DNA from: Asparagopsis taxiformis
Lineage: Eukaryota > Rhodophyta > Florideophyceae > Bonnemaisoniales > Bonnemaisoniaceae
Length of the DNA stretch: 18,881 nucleotides
Direction of reading: 5' to 3'
NCBI GenBank assembly: GCA_030407315.1
Contig: JALQPE010001559.1
Coordinates: forward strand, 1-18,881
The notes below the pieces were generated by a model. That model searched no databases and was not told the origin of the DNA. It saw only the letters and a program-made list of their open reading frames with translations. The first letter of the stretch is position 1. Each line of letters starts with the position of its first letter. This document shows positions 1 to 6,746 of this stretch, in pieces. The position numbers and the translations under genes are program-made.

Positions 1-285
1 TCGATGCCGTTTTCGGCGCAAAGCTCGGCCTCTTCGATTTTGATCGGACGCGAGGCGCCGGAAAAGCTCGTCTCACCACGGCAGAATTTTTGAAGCCACC
101 GCCGGTGCCGGATCGCCAACCACGACACGGTTTGCCCGTCGCGATCTGTTACTCTTCGGCGAAGGGCTTCGGAGACCGGGAAGACTGTCGACGACCCGTC
201 GACCTGAACGGCGTCCGGGCAAAGGGCGAAGCCCGGCAGAAACAAGTGCGATGGCGGTGAGGGTAGCGAGACGCAGAGCAGAGTT
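1..285 (-). CDS. pstS: PstS-type phosphate ABC transporter substrate-binding protein, 5' part only
   Basis: Periplasmic phosphate-binding protein that would feed a PstCAB importer; the gene runs off the left edge. Reading the minus strand, a hydrophobic signal peptide (LATLTAIALVSAG) is followed by VDGSSTVFPVSEAL, then SGTGGGF, then CRGETSFSGASRPIK. These are the family's phosphate-binding loops (DGSST, GTGGG, SGASRPI). The pieces lie in different frames. One break is clear at the run of five A's near 83-87, where a sixth A restores the frame; others lie near 200 and 160. A strong AGGAGG (minus strand, 286-291) implies a start just after it, but no ATG/GTG follows at the right distance in the frame; an in-frame CTG at 274-276 or an error in the start codon are possible, so the 5' end is approximate. 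It is transcribed away from phnD. Identification is firm; gene completeness is unknown. Confidence 0.82.
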
Positions 286-346
286 CCTCCTGTCAGAATG
301 GGTAAGCTCCAAGTCCTCTTATGAGTATACGTAACAGAAATATATA

Positions 347-368
347 TTCATGAATTATTAAATTATTA
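347..368 (+). repeat. 22-bp direct repeat, copy 1 (pstS side)
   Basis: Begins TTCATGAATTA and ends AAATTATTA. It matches 531-552 at 20 of 22 positions, differing only at repeat positions 12-13 (TT here, AC in the other copy). It lies about 60 bp upstream of the pstS ribosome binding site on the minus strand, and its core TTCATGAA is a palindrome. Confidence 0.75.
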
Positions 369-530
369 CCGACTAATGTGTTGGCGCGACGCTGTGAGCC
401 AACGTGGGAAGCCGCCAAGATTTGAATGCAACCGAAGCGGAAAGACGTATAATCAGTGGAGATGCATGAAGCTTTGTGAAAAGGGTTCTCGTGTCGCTAT
501 CTGTCGCAACGGGCATTGCCTCAACACCAT

Positions 531-552
531 TTCATGAATTAACAAATTATTA
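531..552 (+). repeat. 22-bp direct repeat, copy 2 (phnD side)
   Basis: Second copy of the AT-rich repeat, in the same orientation as copy 1 and 184 bp from it, about 90 bp upstream of the phnD start. It overlaps a -10-like TATTAT (548-553), so a protein bound here could control phnD transcription. That function is inference; the repeat itself is seen directly. Confidence 0.75.
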
Positions 553-642
553 TGAGGCCGCCGCGGACTCCCCCCGCACTCAACGGAGCCGTGACTATCG
601 TTTTGCCCAAGCGGCATCGTCCGCATACCCAATGGAGACATC

Positions 643-1593
643 ATGTCCTTCTTCCAGAACTGTTACCGGCGTCGCCCTCGCTGTGGTCTTGGCCGCCCAG
701 GCGCATGCAGAATTCAAGCTTAGCGAACGCTATTCCGATGCCGACGGAGATCTCGTCGCAGACATCCCTGCGGACGCGGCCGATCAGATTGACCCCTCGA
801 CGCTGATCTTTGCCTATACGCCGGTCGAAGACCCGCAGTCTATGCTGATGTTTGGTCCGAATTCTTGACCACATGGCCGAAGTGACCGGCAAGAAAGTGC
901 AGTTCTTTCCGGTCCAGTCCAACGCGGCCCAGATCGAAGCAATGCGCGCCGGTCGTCTGCATGTCGCGGGCTTCAACACAGGATCGAATCCTCTCGCCGT
1001 GGCCTGCGCCGGTTTCCGCCCGTTCGCCATGATGGCGGCCGAAGACGGCTCCTTCGGCTACGAAATGGAGATCATCACGCACCCGAATCGGGCATCGCAA
1101 CAGTCGATGACATCAAGGGCGGACAGATGGCGTTTACTTCGGAAACGTCAAACTCGGGCTTCAAGGCGCCGTCCGCGATCTTGAAGGCCGATTTCGACAT
1201 GGAAGCGGGCCGCGACTTCGAACCGGTATTCTCGGGCAAGCACGACAATTCGATCCTCGGCGTTGCGAACAAGGACTACCCTGCCGCGGCAATCGCGAAT
1301 TCGGTCAAGAGTCGCATGATCGAACGCGAGGTGGTCACCGAAGACCAGTTGAAGGTCATCTACACCTCTCAGACCTTCCCGACGACGGGCTATGGCGTGG
1401 CCCACAACCTGACGCCCGAACTTCAGGAAGACATCCGCGAGGCGTTCTTCTCCTTCGATTGGTCCGTACCGGGCTCGAAGAGGAATTCGGCAAAAATGGT
1501 GAAGAGAAGTTCATTGAGATCTCGTTCCAGGATGACTGGTCGGTCATCCGCACAATCGATGAGGCGAACGGCGTTTACTACGATTGCGAATAA
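643..1593 (+). CDS. phnD: Phosphonate ABC transporter, periplasmic substrate-binding protein PhnD
   Basis: Binds phosphonates in the periplasm and delivers them to PhnE/PhnC. The ATG at 643 is preceded by GGAG at 634-637; an ATG at 632 in a shifted frame is the alternative start. A signal peptide (TGVALAVVLAAQAHA) precedes EFKLSERYSDADGDLVADIP. The core has the family hallmarks FAYTPVEDPQS, HMAEVTGKKVQFFP, AGFNTGSNPLAV, FTSETSNSGFKAPSA and SGKHDNSILGVANKDY, and the C-terminus reads DDWSVIRTIDEANGVYYDC before TAA at 1591. Frame changes lie near 650-660 (if the 643 start is used), 866, 1090 and 1467. The corrected length of about 315 residues is normal. First gene of phnDCEE, separated from phnC by a hairpin. 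No C-P lyase gene is in the window, so which phosphonate is used, and how it is cleaved, cannot be told. Confidence 0.93.
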
Positions 1594-1621
1594 CGCGGGA
1601 CTATCCTGTGTCGCACCACGT

Positions 1622-1647
1622 GTCAGGCGGGAGTTGTCCCGCCTGAC
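1622..1647 (+). terminator. Perfect 11-bp hairpin between phnD and phnC
   Basis: Arms GTCAGGCGGGA (1622-1632) and TCCCGCCTGAC (1637-1647) pair perfectly around a GTTG loop and are followed by TCTTTTCTG. The U-tract is interrupted, so this could be a partial terminator or a stem protecting the phnD message. Such stems after binding-protein genes are known to leave more binding protein than permease. It ends 20 nt before the phnC start. Confidence 0.8.
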
Positions 1648-1667
1648 TCTTTTCTGAAAGACCTACC

Positions 1668-2487
1668 ATGCTCGAACTCAAATCTCTGTCCAAGACCTAC
1701 CGAACGGCGACGCCGCGTTGACCGGCGTGTCCTTGCAGGTGCCCAAGGGTCAGATCATCGGGCTGATCGGCCCGTCCGGGGCTGGAAAGTCCACCTTGAT
1801 CCGCTGTGTCAACCGGCTGGTCGAACCCAGTTCGGGCGAGATTCTGTTGGGAGGCGACAATCTCGTGACGTGGGGCGGCGCGACCTGCGCACGCAGCGTC
1901 GCCGGATCGGCATGATCTTTCAGGAATATTCGCTGGTCGAGCGACTGACCGTGATGGAAAACGTCTTGTCCGGCCGGCTGGGCTATGTCCCCTTCTGGCG
2001 TAGCTTCCTTCGCCGGTTCGACGCCGTGGACATTCAGCGCGCCTATCAGTTGCTGGACCGGGTGGGGGCTCTTGGATCACGCGAACAAGCGCGCAGACGC
2101 GCTTTCTGGCGGTCAGCGTCAACGGGTCGGCATTGCGCGTGCTCTGGCACAGAACCCAGAACTGCTTCTCGTGGATGAACCCACCCGCCAGCCTTGACCC
2201 CAAGACCATCCGTCAGATCATGCGCCTGCTGACCGAAATCTGCGCTGAGCGCAATCTGCCCGCGATCGTCAACATTCACGACGTCCCCTCGCGCGGCAGT
2301 TCATGCAACGCATCGTCGGCCTGCGCGCCGGGCAGGTCGTGTTCGACGACGCCCCTGCGGCCCTGAGCGAAGACGCCCTGACCCGGATCTATGGGGCCGA
2401 AGACTGGGACGCGATGCGCAGAGCGACACCGAAGAGGACGAAAGTGAAAGCGACACCCGCCGCGACTTGAGTGAGATCCCCGCATGA
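1668..2487 (+). CDS. phnC: Phosphonate ABC transporter ATP-binding protein PhnC
   Basis: Cytoplasmic ATPase that powers phosphonate import. The ATG at 1668 opens [12 protein letters not shown]. Walker [10 protein letters not shown] is at 1769-1795, the Q-loop at [14 protein letters not shown], the ABC signature LSGGQRQRV at 2102-2128, Walker B at ELLLVDEPT, the D-loop at SLDP and the switch His in NIHD. Frame changes lie near 1715, 1875, 2070, 2189, 2283 and 2425; each resolves to a continuous PhnC-like protein of about 272 residues. The acidic tail (EEDESESD) is typical of PhnC from Rhodobacteraceae as I recall them. The stop TGA (2485-2487) overlaps the phnE start as ATGA, suggesting translational coupling. 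No strong Shine-Dalgarno precedes the start. Confidence 0.93.
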
Positions 2488-3284
2488 GCAGCCAATATCC
2501 CACCACATGGCGCAGACCGCCGCAAGTCCTCACAGACCGGCGGTGGGCGCATCGCTCTGCAAGTCGGACTGTTAATCTATCTCGTGCTGGCCTTCGGCAG
2601 TATAGACGTCAACTGGCAGCGCGTGTCCGAAGGGCTCGAGCGTGGCCAGCGTTCGTCATGGGATTCCTGCAACCGGATTTCATGAGCCGTTGGCGAGACA
2701 TCAGCCAAGGGCTGATCGAAAGCCTGACCATGACGTTGACCTCATCGGTCGTGGGCGTGATGATCTCGGTCCCGATCGGCATCGGGGCTGCACGCAACCT
2801 TGTGCCGCGCCCGGTCTACCTGGTTTGCCGCTCGATCGTCGCGGTCAGCCGCTCCTTGCAAGAGGTGATCGTCGCGATCTTTCTCGTCGCGATGTTCGGC
2901 TTTGGCCCTTCGCCGGCTTTCTGACACTGACCTTTGCCACTATTGGCTTCATCGCCAAGCTGCTGGCCGACGACATCGAGGAAATCGACGAAACCCAGGC
3001 CGAGGCGATCCGCGCAACCGGCGCAAGCTGGTTTCAGCTGCTGAACTATGCCATCCAGCCACAGGTGATGCCGCGCCTTGTCGGCCTGTCGCTCTACCGG
3101 CTCGACATCAATTCCGCGAAAGTGCGGTGATCGGCATCGTCGTGCGGGCGGTATCGGCGCCACGCTGAACACCGCCATCGACCGTTTTGAATATGACAGT
3201 GCCGGGGCCATCCTGCTGATCGTGATCGCCATCGTGATGGTGGCGGAATACAGCTCCAGCTATCTCAGAAAGTTCCTGCAATGA
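2484..3284 (+). CDS. phnE: Phosphonate ABC transporter permease PhnE (first copy)
   Basis: Inner-membrane permease subunit. The ATG at 2484 overlaps the phnC stop. After a charged N-terminus comes a membrane segment (about 2560-2600, LLIYLVLAFGSIDVNW in corrected frame), then FMSRWRDISQGLIESLTMTL, and several hydrophobic helices ending IVIAIVMVAEYSSSYLRKFLQ. The binding-protein-dependent permease EAA loop, which contacts PhnC, is seen as EAIRATGASWFQLLNY..QPQVMP at about 3003-3072, followed by the family's LDIN.RESAVIGIVGAGGIG. Frame changes lie near 2550, 2640, 2912 (CCC for CCCC), 3112 and 3147. Corrected length is about 267 residues, normal for PhnE. The stop overlaps the next permease start as ATGA. 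Confidence 0.91.
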
Positions 3285-4093
3285 GCAATTCGTCCACCAT
3301 CCCGGCCGAGTGGTCCCATCGCAGCAGAGTGACACGTCTGGCGATCTGGGCAGGCTGGCTTGCCCTGGTCGCGCTGTTCGTCTGGTGCTGGCAGGTCATG
3401 ACGGAAACCACCATCTGGCCTTTGTCTGGGACGCCCCACGTCAGGCCGGCGACATCGGCGGGCGGATGCTGCCCCCTGAATGGAGCTATCTGCCAGAGTT
3501 GATGCAGCCCCTTGGGATACGCTGAACATCGCAACGCTGGGCACGGTCGGCGGGGTTGTCCTTGCGGTGCCCGTGTCCTTGCTGGCGGCCCGCAACACCA
3601 CGCCGTCGGTGGTTGTCCTCCGGCCCGTGGCCCTGTTCATCATCGTGGCATCGCGGTCCATCAACTCGCTGATCTGGGCGCTGCTGCTGGTAACGATCAT
3701 TGGTCCCGGCCTACTGGCCGGCATCATTGCGATCGCGCTGCGGTCCATCGGGTTTGTCGGAAAGCTGCTCTATGAGGCGATCGAGGAGACCGACCCCAAG
3801 CAGATCGAGGCGATCCGGGCCACCGGCGCCGGGACCCGCGCAGGTCCTGACCTATGGCGTGGTGCCGCAGGTCATGCCTGCGCTCTGGGGCATCTCGGTG
3901 TTCCGGTGGGATATCAACATCCGGGAAAGCACCATCCTTGGCCTTGTCGGCGCTGGCGGTATCGGCCTGAAGTTGAAACGCCTCGATGGCAGTTCTGGCG
4001 TGGGACCAGGTGACAGTGATCCTTCTGCTGATCCTCGCGACCGTTGTGGTCAGCGAATGGATCTCGGCCGTGATCCGCCGTGCGATCATCTAA
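3281..4093 (+). CDS. phnE: Phosphonate ABC transporter permease PhnE (second copy)
   Basis: Second permease subunit, expected to pair with the first copy. It begins MSNSSTIPAEWSHRS with a membrane helix (LAIWAGWLALVALFVWCWQV), a periplasmic stretch containing MLPPEWSYLPELMQPLWDTL, and then permease helices (IATLGTVGGVVLAVPVSLLAARN, VVLRPVALFIIVASRSINSL). The EAA loop reads EAIRATGAGPAQVLTYGVVPQVMP and is followed by DINIRESTILGLVGAGGIG. Frame changes lie near 3420 (one T short), 3515, 3830 and 3985. TAA at 4091 ends the operon. Two unequal phnE genes after phnC is a common alphaproteobacterial arrangement. The stop is followed by a hairpin shared with the convergent arsR. Confidence 0.91.
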
Positions 4094-4105
4094 CCGAATG
4101 GGCTC

Positions 4106-4124
4106 AAGGTGCGCCGCGCACCTT
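4106..4124. terminator. Hairpin between convergent phnE2 and arsR
   Basis: AAGGTGCG (4106-4113) pairs with CGCACCTT (4117-4124) around a 3-nt loop, 12 nt after the phnE2 stop and 11 nt beyond the arsR stop on the other strand. It can serve both directions, although neither side has a long T-run. Confidence 0.55.
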
Positions 4125-4135
4125 TGGCATCGGCC

Positions 4136-4456
4136 TTAGTCCGGCAGGCCGATGCCCGCACAGGCGCTTTCATCGCCGCCGCAGCAATCCTTTAGCAGAA
4201 AGCGCACAAGCCCGTTTACCGCATCAAACCGCGGGGCATACTGGATCTCGCGGTGGTGGCGTTCCGTACTGACCAAACCGGCGCGTTTCAGCGTGGCCAG
4301 GTGCCCCGATAGGGTCGATGGCTTGATGTCCAGCAGGCGCCCGACCTCCATTGCCGGCGTTCCCTTTGGCCCGCGCTGAACCAGCAGGCGAAAGATCTCG
4401 AGCCGTGTGTCATGGGCAAGAGCGCTGAAGGCGTCGATGGCGGAGGGTTGATCCAT
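4136..4456 (-). CDS. arsR: ArsR-type arsenite-responsive repressor
   Basis: Winged-helix repressor of the SmtB/ArsR family, 106 residues, one of only two genes here with no frame break. It begins MDQPSAIDAFSALAHDTRLEIFRLL; the DNA-reading helix region is LDIKPSTLSGHLATLKRAGLV (residues 42-62). The usual helix-3 CVC arsenite site is absent. Instead the C-terminus carries CCGGDESAC (Cys91, Cys92, Cys99). A C-terminal Cys-Cys plus a third Cys is the arrangement known from the Acidithiobacillus ferrooxidans ArsR, so three-coordinate As(III) binding there is the likely inducer switch. It is divergent from acr3 across 112 bp containing two matching palindromes. No Shine-Dalgarno precedes the ATG, which directly abuts one palindrome. 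Confidence 0.93.
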   Translation of the reverse strand: MDQPSAIDAFSALAHDTRLEIFRLLVQRGPKGTPAMEVGRLLDIKPSTLSGHLATLKRAGLVSTERHHREIQYAPRFDAVNGLVRFLLKDCCGGDESACAGIGLPD

Positions 4457-4476
4457 ATTTCGACATTACGCGAAAT
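4457..4476. promoter_or_regulatory. Putative ArsR operator 1, abutting the arsR start
   Basis: Interrupted palindrome ATTTCG-N8-CGAAAT immediately upstream of the arsR ATG. It overlaps the predicted minus-strand -10 (TAATGT, 4463-4468). A near-identical element is at 4521-4540. Operator function is inferred from the matched pair in a divergent arsR/ars intergenic region. Confidence 0.65.
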
Positions 4477-4513
4477 GAAGCGTGTTGACAAGCCAACCCG
4501 TGCTGGCTTACCC
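4463..4513. promoter_or_regulatory. Back-to-back promoters for arsR and the ars operon
   Basis: Plus strand: TTGACA (4485-4490), a 17-bp spacer, and a weak -10 TTACCC (4508-4513), placing the start of transcription at the second palindrome. Minus strand: TTGTCA (4491-4486), 17 bp, and TAATGT (4468-4463), placing the arsR start of transcription at about its own ATG. The two -35 boxes occupy almost the same bases. Confidence 0.5.
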
Positions 4514-4520
4514 ATTCATC

Positions 4521-4540
4521 AATTCGCGAATGTGCGAAAT
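4521..4540. promoter_or_regulatory. Putative ArsR operator 2, in the ars operon leader
   Basis: AATTCG-N8-CGAAAT, the same architecture and half-sites as 4457-4476, just downstream of the predicted plus-strand -10. Its left part is also a perfect 10-bp palindrome, ATTCGCGAAT (4522-4531). A repressor here would block the acr3 promoter. Confidence 0.65.
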
Positions 4541-4568
4541 GACGCTCTCATGACACCGGAGCCTGTCC

Positions 4569-5618
4569 ATGTCCGACCCGCCGCCCCACGCCGATGGGCC
4601 GCTTCGAACGCCTTTTGACCCTTTGGGTCGCCATCGCCATCGCGGCCGGGATTGCCATCGCACCGTGGCGCCGGGGCTGGTCGATGCCGTTGCCGCGGCC
4701 GAGGTCGCCTCGATCAACCTTGTCGTTGCCGTGCTGATCTGGGCGATGGTCTATCCGATGATGGTCAGCGTAGATTTCGGGGCCGTTGCCGGAGTCGCGC
4801 GCCAACCCAAGGGGTTGCTGGTCACGCTGGCGGTCAACTGGCTGATCAAGCCCTTCACCATGGCCTTTTCTGGCGGTGCTCTTCTTTGACCACGTCTTCG
4901 CGCCCTGGATCGCCCCCGAGGATGCGGCGCAATACATCGCCGGGCTGATCCTGCTGGGGGCCGCGCCCTGCACCGCGATGGTCTTCGTCTGGAGCCAGCT
5001 GACCCGGGGCGATGCCACCTACACGCTGGTGCAGGTGTCGGTGAACGACCTGATCATGGTGGTGGCCTTTGCGCCCATCGTCGCGCTGCTGCTTGGCGTG
5101 ACCGAGATCGTGGTGCCGTGGAGCACGTTGATCCTGGCAACGGTGCTCTACGTGGTTTTGCCGCTTGTTGCGGGCCTGATTACCGTCGCGCCTTGGGGTC
5201 CGAGGCTGCCATCGCCGCCTTCACCGCGCGGATCAAGCCCCTTTCGATGATCGGGCTGATCGCCACGGTCGCGATCCTCTTCGGCCTGCAAGGCGACACC
5301 ATCCTGTCGCGCCCCGGCATCATCGCGCTGATCGCGGTGCCGATCCTGATCCAGAGCTACGGGATCTTCGCGCTGGCCTATGGCGCGGCCTACCTGCTGA
5401 AGATCCCGCACCGGATCGCCGCGCCCTGCGCCATGATCGGCACGTCGAACTTCTTTGAACTGGCGGTGGCCGTGGCGATCAGCCTCTTCGGTCTGAACTC
5501 CGGCGCGGCGTGGCCACGGTCGTGGGAGTGCTTGTCGAAGTGCCGGTGATGCTTTCGCTGGTCGCCTTCGCCAACCGCACCCGGGCGCGGTTTCCCGAAA
5601 GCCGCAGATGGAGCCTGA
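4569..5618 (+). CDS. acr3: ACR3-family arsenite efflux permease
   Basis: Inner-membrane As(III) exporter with about ten helices. GGAG at 4558-4561 positions the ATG at 4569; an internal ATG at 4594 ([19 protein letters not shown]) is in a shifted frame and could be the true start. Family hallmarks are [22 protein letters not shown], and [18 protein letters not shown] with the conserved transport Cys. Others are [26 protein letters not shown] and [19 protein letters not shown]. Frame changes lie near 4585, 4660, 4875, 5190, 5507 and 5605. Corrected length is about 349 residues, as expected. The stop is placed at 5616-5618, four bases before arsC. First gene of the arsenic operon; the [12 protein letters not shown] segment clearly separates ACR3 from the unrelated ArsB family. 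Confidence 0.93.
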
Positions 5619-5621
5619 ACC

Positions 5622-6036
5622 ATGATCGTCATCCACCACAATCCGACTGCGGGACCTCGCGCAATGTGCTGGCCTTCATTCGCGCCGGCGGGGGTGAACC
5701 GGTCGTCATCAACTACCTGGCCGAAGCTGGACCCGCCCGCAGCTTCTGGCGCTGTTTGCCGCCGCCGATCTGACCCCGCGCGCGGCGTTGCGCGAAACGA
5801 AATCCCCGGCGCAAGAGATGGGGCTGCTGGCAGATGGCGTTTCTGACGATAGGATCCTGAATGCGATGCTGGAATATCCGATCCTCGTGAACCGGCCCAT
5901 CGTCTGCACGCACAAAGGCGTGCGCCTGTGCCGCCCTTCTGAGGCCGTTTTCGACCTGCTCGACCGGCTGCCACCTGGCCCGCTCTACAAGGAGGACGGC
6001 CAGATGGTGATCGACAAGACCGGAGCCCGCCCATGA
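5622..6036 (+). CDS. arsC: Glutaredoxin-type arsenate reductase ArsC
   Basis: Cytoplasmic enzyme reducing arsenate to arsenite for export by ACR3. It starts MIVIHHNP; after a one-base deletion near 5645 it continues [16 protein letters not shown], with the catalytic Cys at about residue 10 in the HNPxCGTSRN motif of the R773-type (glutathione/glutaredoxin-coupled) family. Family arginines are visible in [18 protein letters not shown] and VRLCRPSE. Frame changes lie near 5645 and 5722. About 137 residues, normal length. GGAG (5610-5613) is its ribosome binding site. The stop overlaps the arsH start as ATGA (6033-6036). This is not the thioredoxin-coupled phosphatase-fold ArsC. Confidence 0.93.
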
Positions 6037-6746
6037 ACGACACCCCCCAGATCAACGAAGCCGCCTTTGCGCCGATCGACCCGAATACCCTCTTTCCCAA
6101 AAAGCCACAGCCCCCACGCGCCCCGGATCCTGATCCTTTACGGCTCGCTCCGCGAACGCAGCTATTCGCGCCTTGCGGCAGAGGAAGCGGCGCGTATTCT
6201 CACCCGTTTCGGGGCCGAAGTGAAGATGTTCGATCCCCGCGACCTGCCCATGCCCGATAGTGCCCCCGTCGATCACCCCAAGGTGGCGGAACTGCGCGAT
6301 CTGGTGACGTGGTGCGAAGGCATGGTCTGGTCGTCGCCCGAACGGCATGGCGCGATGACGGGCATCATGAAAAGCCAGATCGACTGGATCCCTCTGTCGC
6401 TTGGCGGTGTGCGCCCGACGCAGGGCAAGACGCTGGCGTCATGCAGGTCTGCGGCGGCTCGCAGTCATTCAACACGGTCAACCAGTTGCGCATCCTTGGC
6501 CGCTGGATGCGACTCCTGACCATCCCCAACCAATCCTCGGTCGCCAAGGCATGGGACGAATTCGATGACGACGGTCGCATGAAACCTACCCCCTATTACA
6601 ACCGTATCGTCGATGTGATGGAGGAGCTGGTGAAATTCACCCTGCTGACCCGTGACATCCGTGACCACCTGGTGGACCGCTACTCCGAACGGGACGAGGA
6701 CCACGCGGCGCTGTCTGCCCGGGTCAATCAGGCCAAGGCCGTGTGA
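6033..6746 (+). CDS. arsH: ArsH NADPH-dependent FMN reductase / organoarsenical oxidase
   Basis: Flavodoxin-fold protein. ArsH enzymes oxidise trivalent organoarsenicals such as MAs(III) to the less toxic pentavalent form and reduce FMN or quinones. It begins [20 protein letters not shown]; the phosphate-binding motif is [39 protein letters not shown] and [16 protein letters not shown] are family-specific blocks. The C-terminus contains [20 protein letters not shown]. Frame changes lie near 6120 and 6440. Corrected length is about 237 residues, typical for ArsH. It overlaps arsC by ATGA and the MFS gene by TGATG. Confidence 0.93.

Larger units (their letters stand above)
292..642. promoter_or_regulatory. 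Divergent pstS/phnD control region, non-coding
   Basis: About 350 bp separate the two divergent uptake genes. Base composition changes sharply to AT-rich in 320-370 and 530-555. A perfect TATAAT lies at 448-453 on the plus strand without a good -35 at 16-18 bp. A second -10-like TATTAT at 548-553 sits inside the downstream copy of the direct repeat. Phosphate-regulated promoters often lack a -35 and use PhoB instead. I could not find a convincing pair of CTGTCAT-type Pho half-sites, although TTTCATGAAT at 530-539 resembles one half. A reading frame upstream of phnD (476-631) has no coding character. Confidence 0.45.

Noticed and set aside
320..560. A canonical Pho box controlling pstS and phnD
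   Set aside because: Only single half-site resemblance (TTTCATGAAT) was found, not two CTGTCAT-like halves at the correct spacing.
476..640. A reading frame upstream of phnD that could extend the protein by about 50 residues
   Set aside because: The segment crosses AT-rich regulatory sequence including the direct repeat, has no coding character, and precedes a proper signal peptide with its own GGAG.
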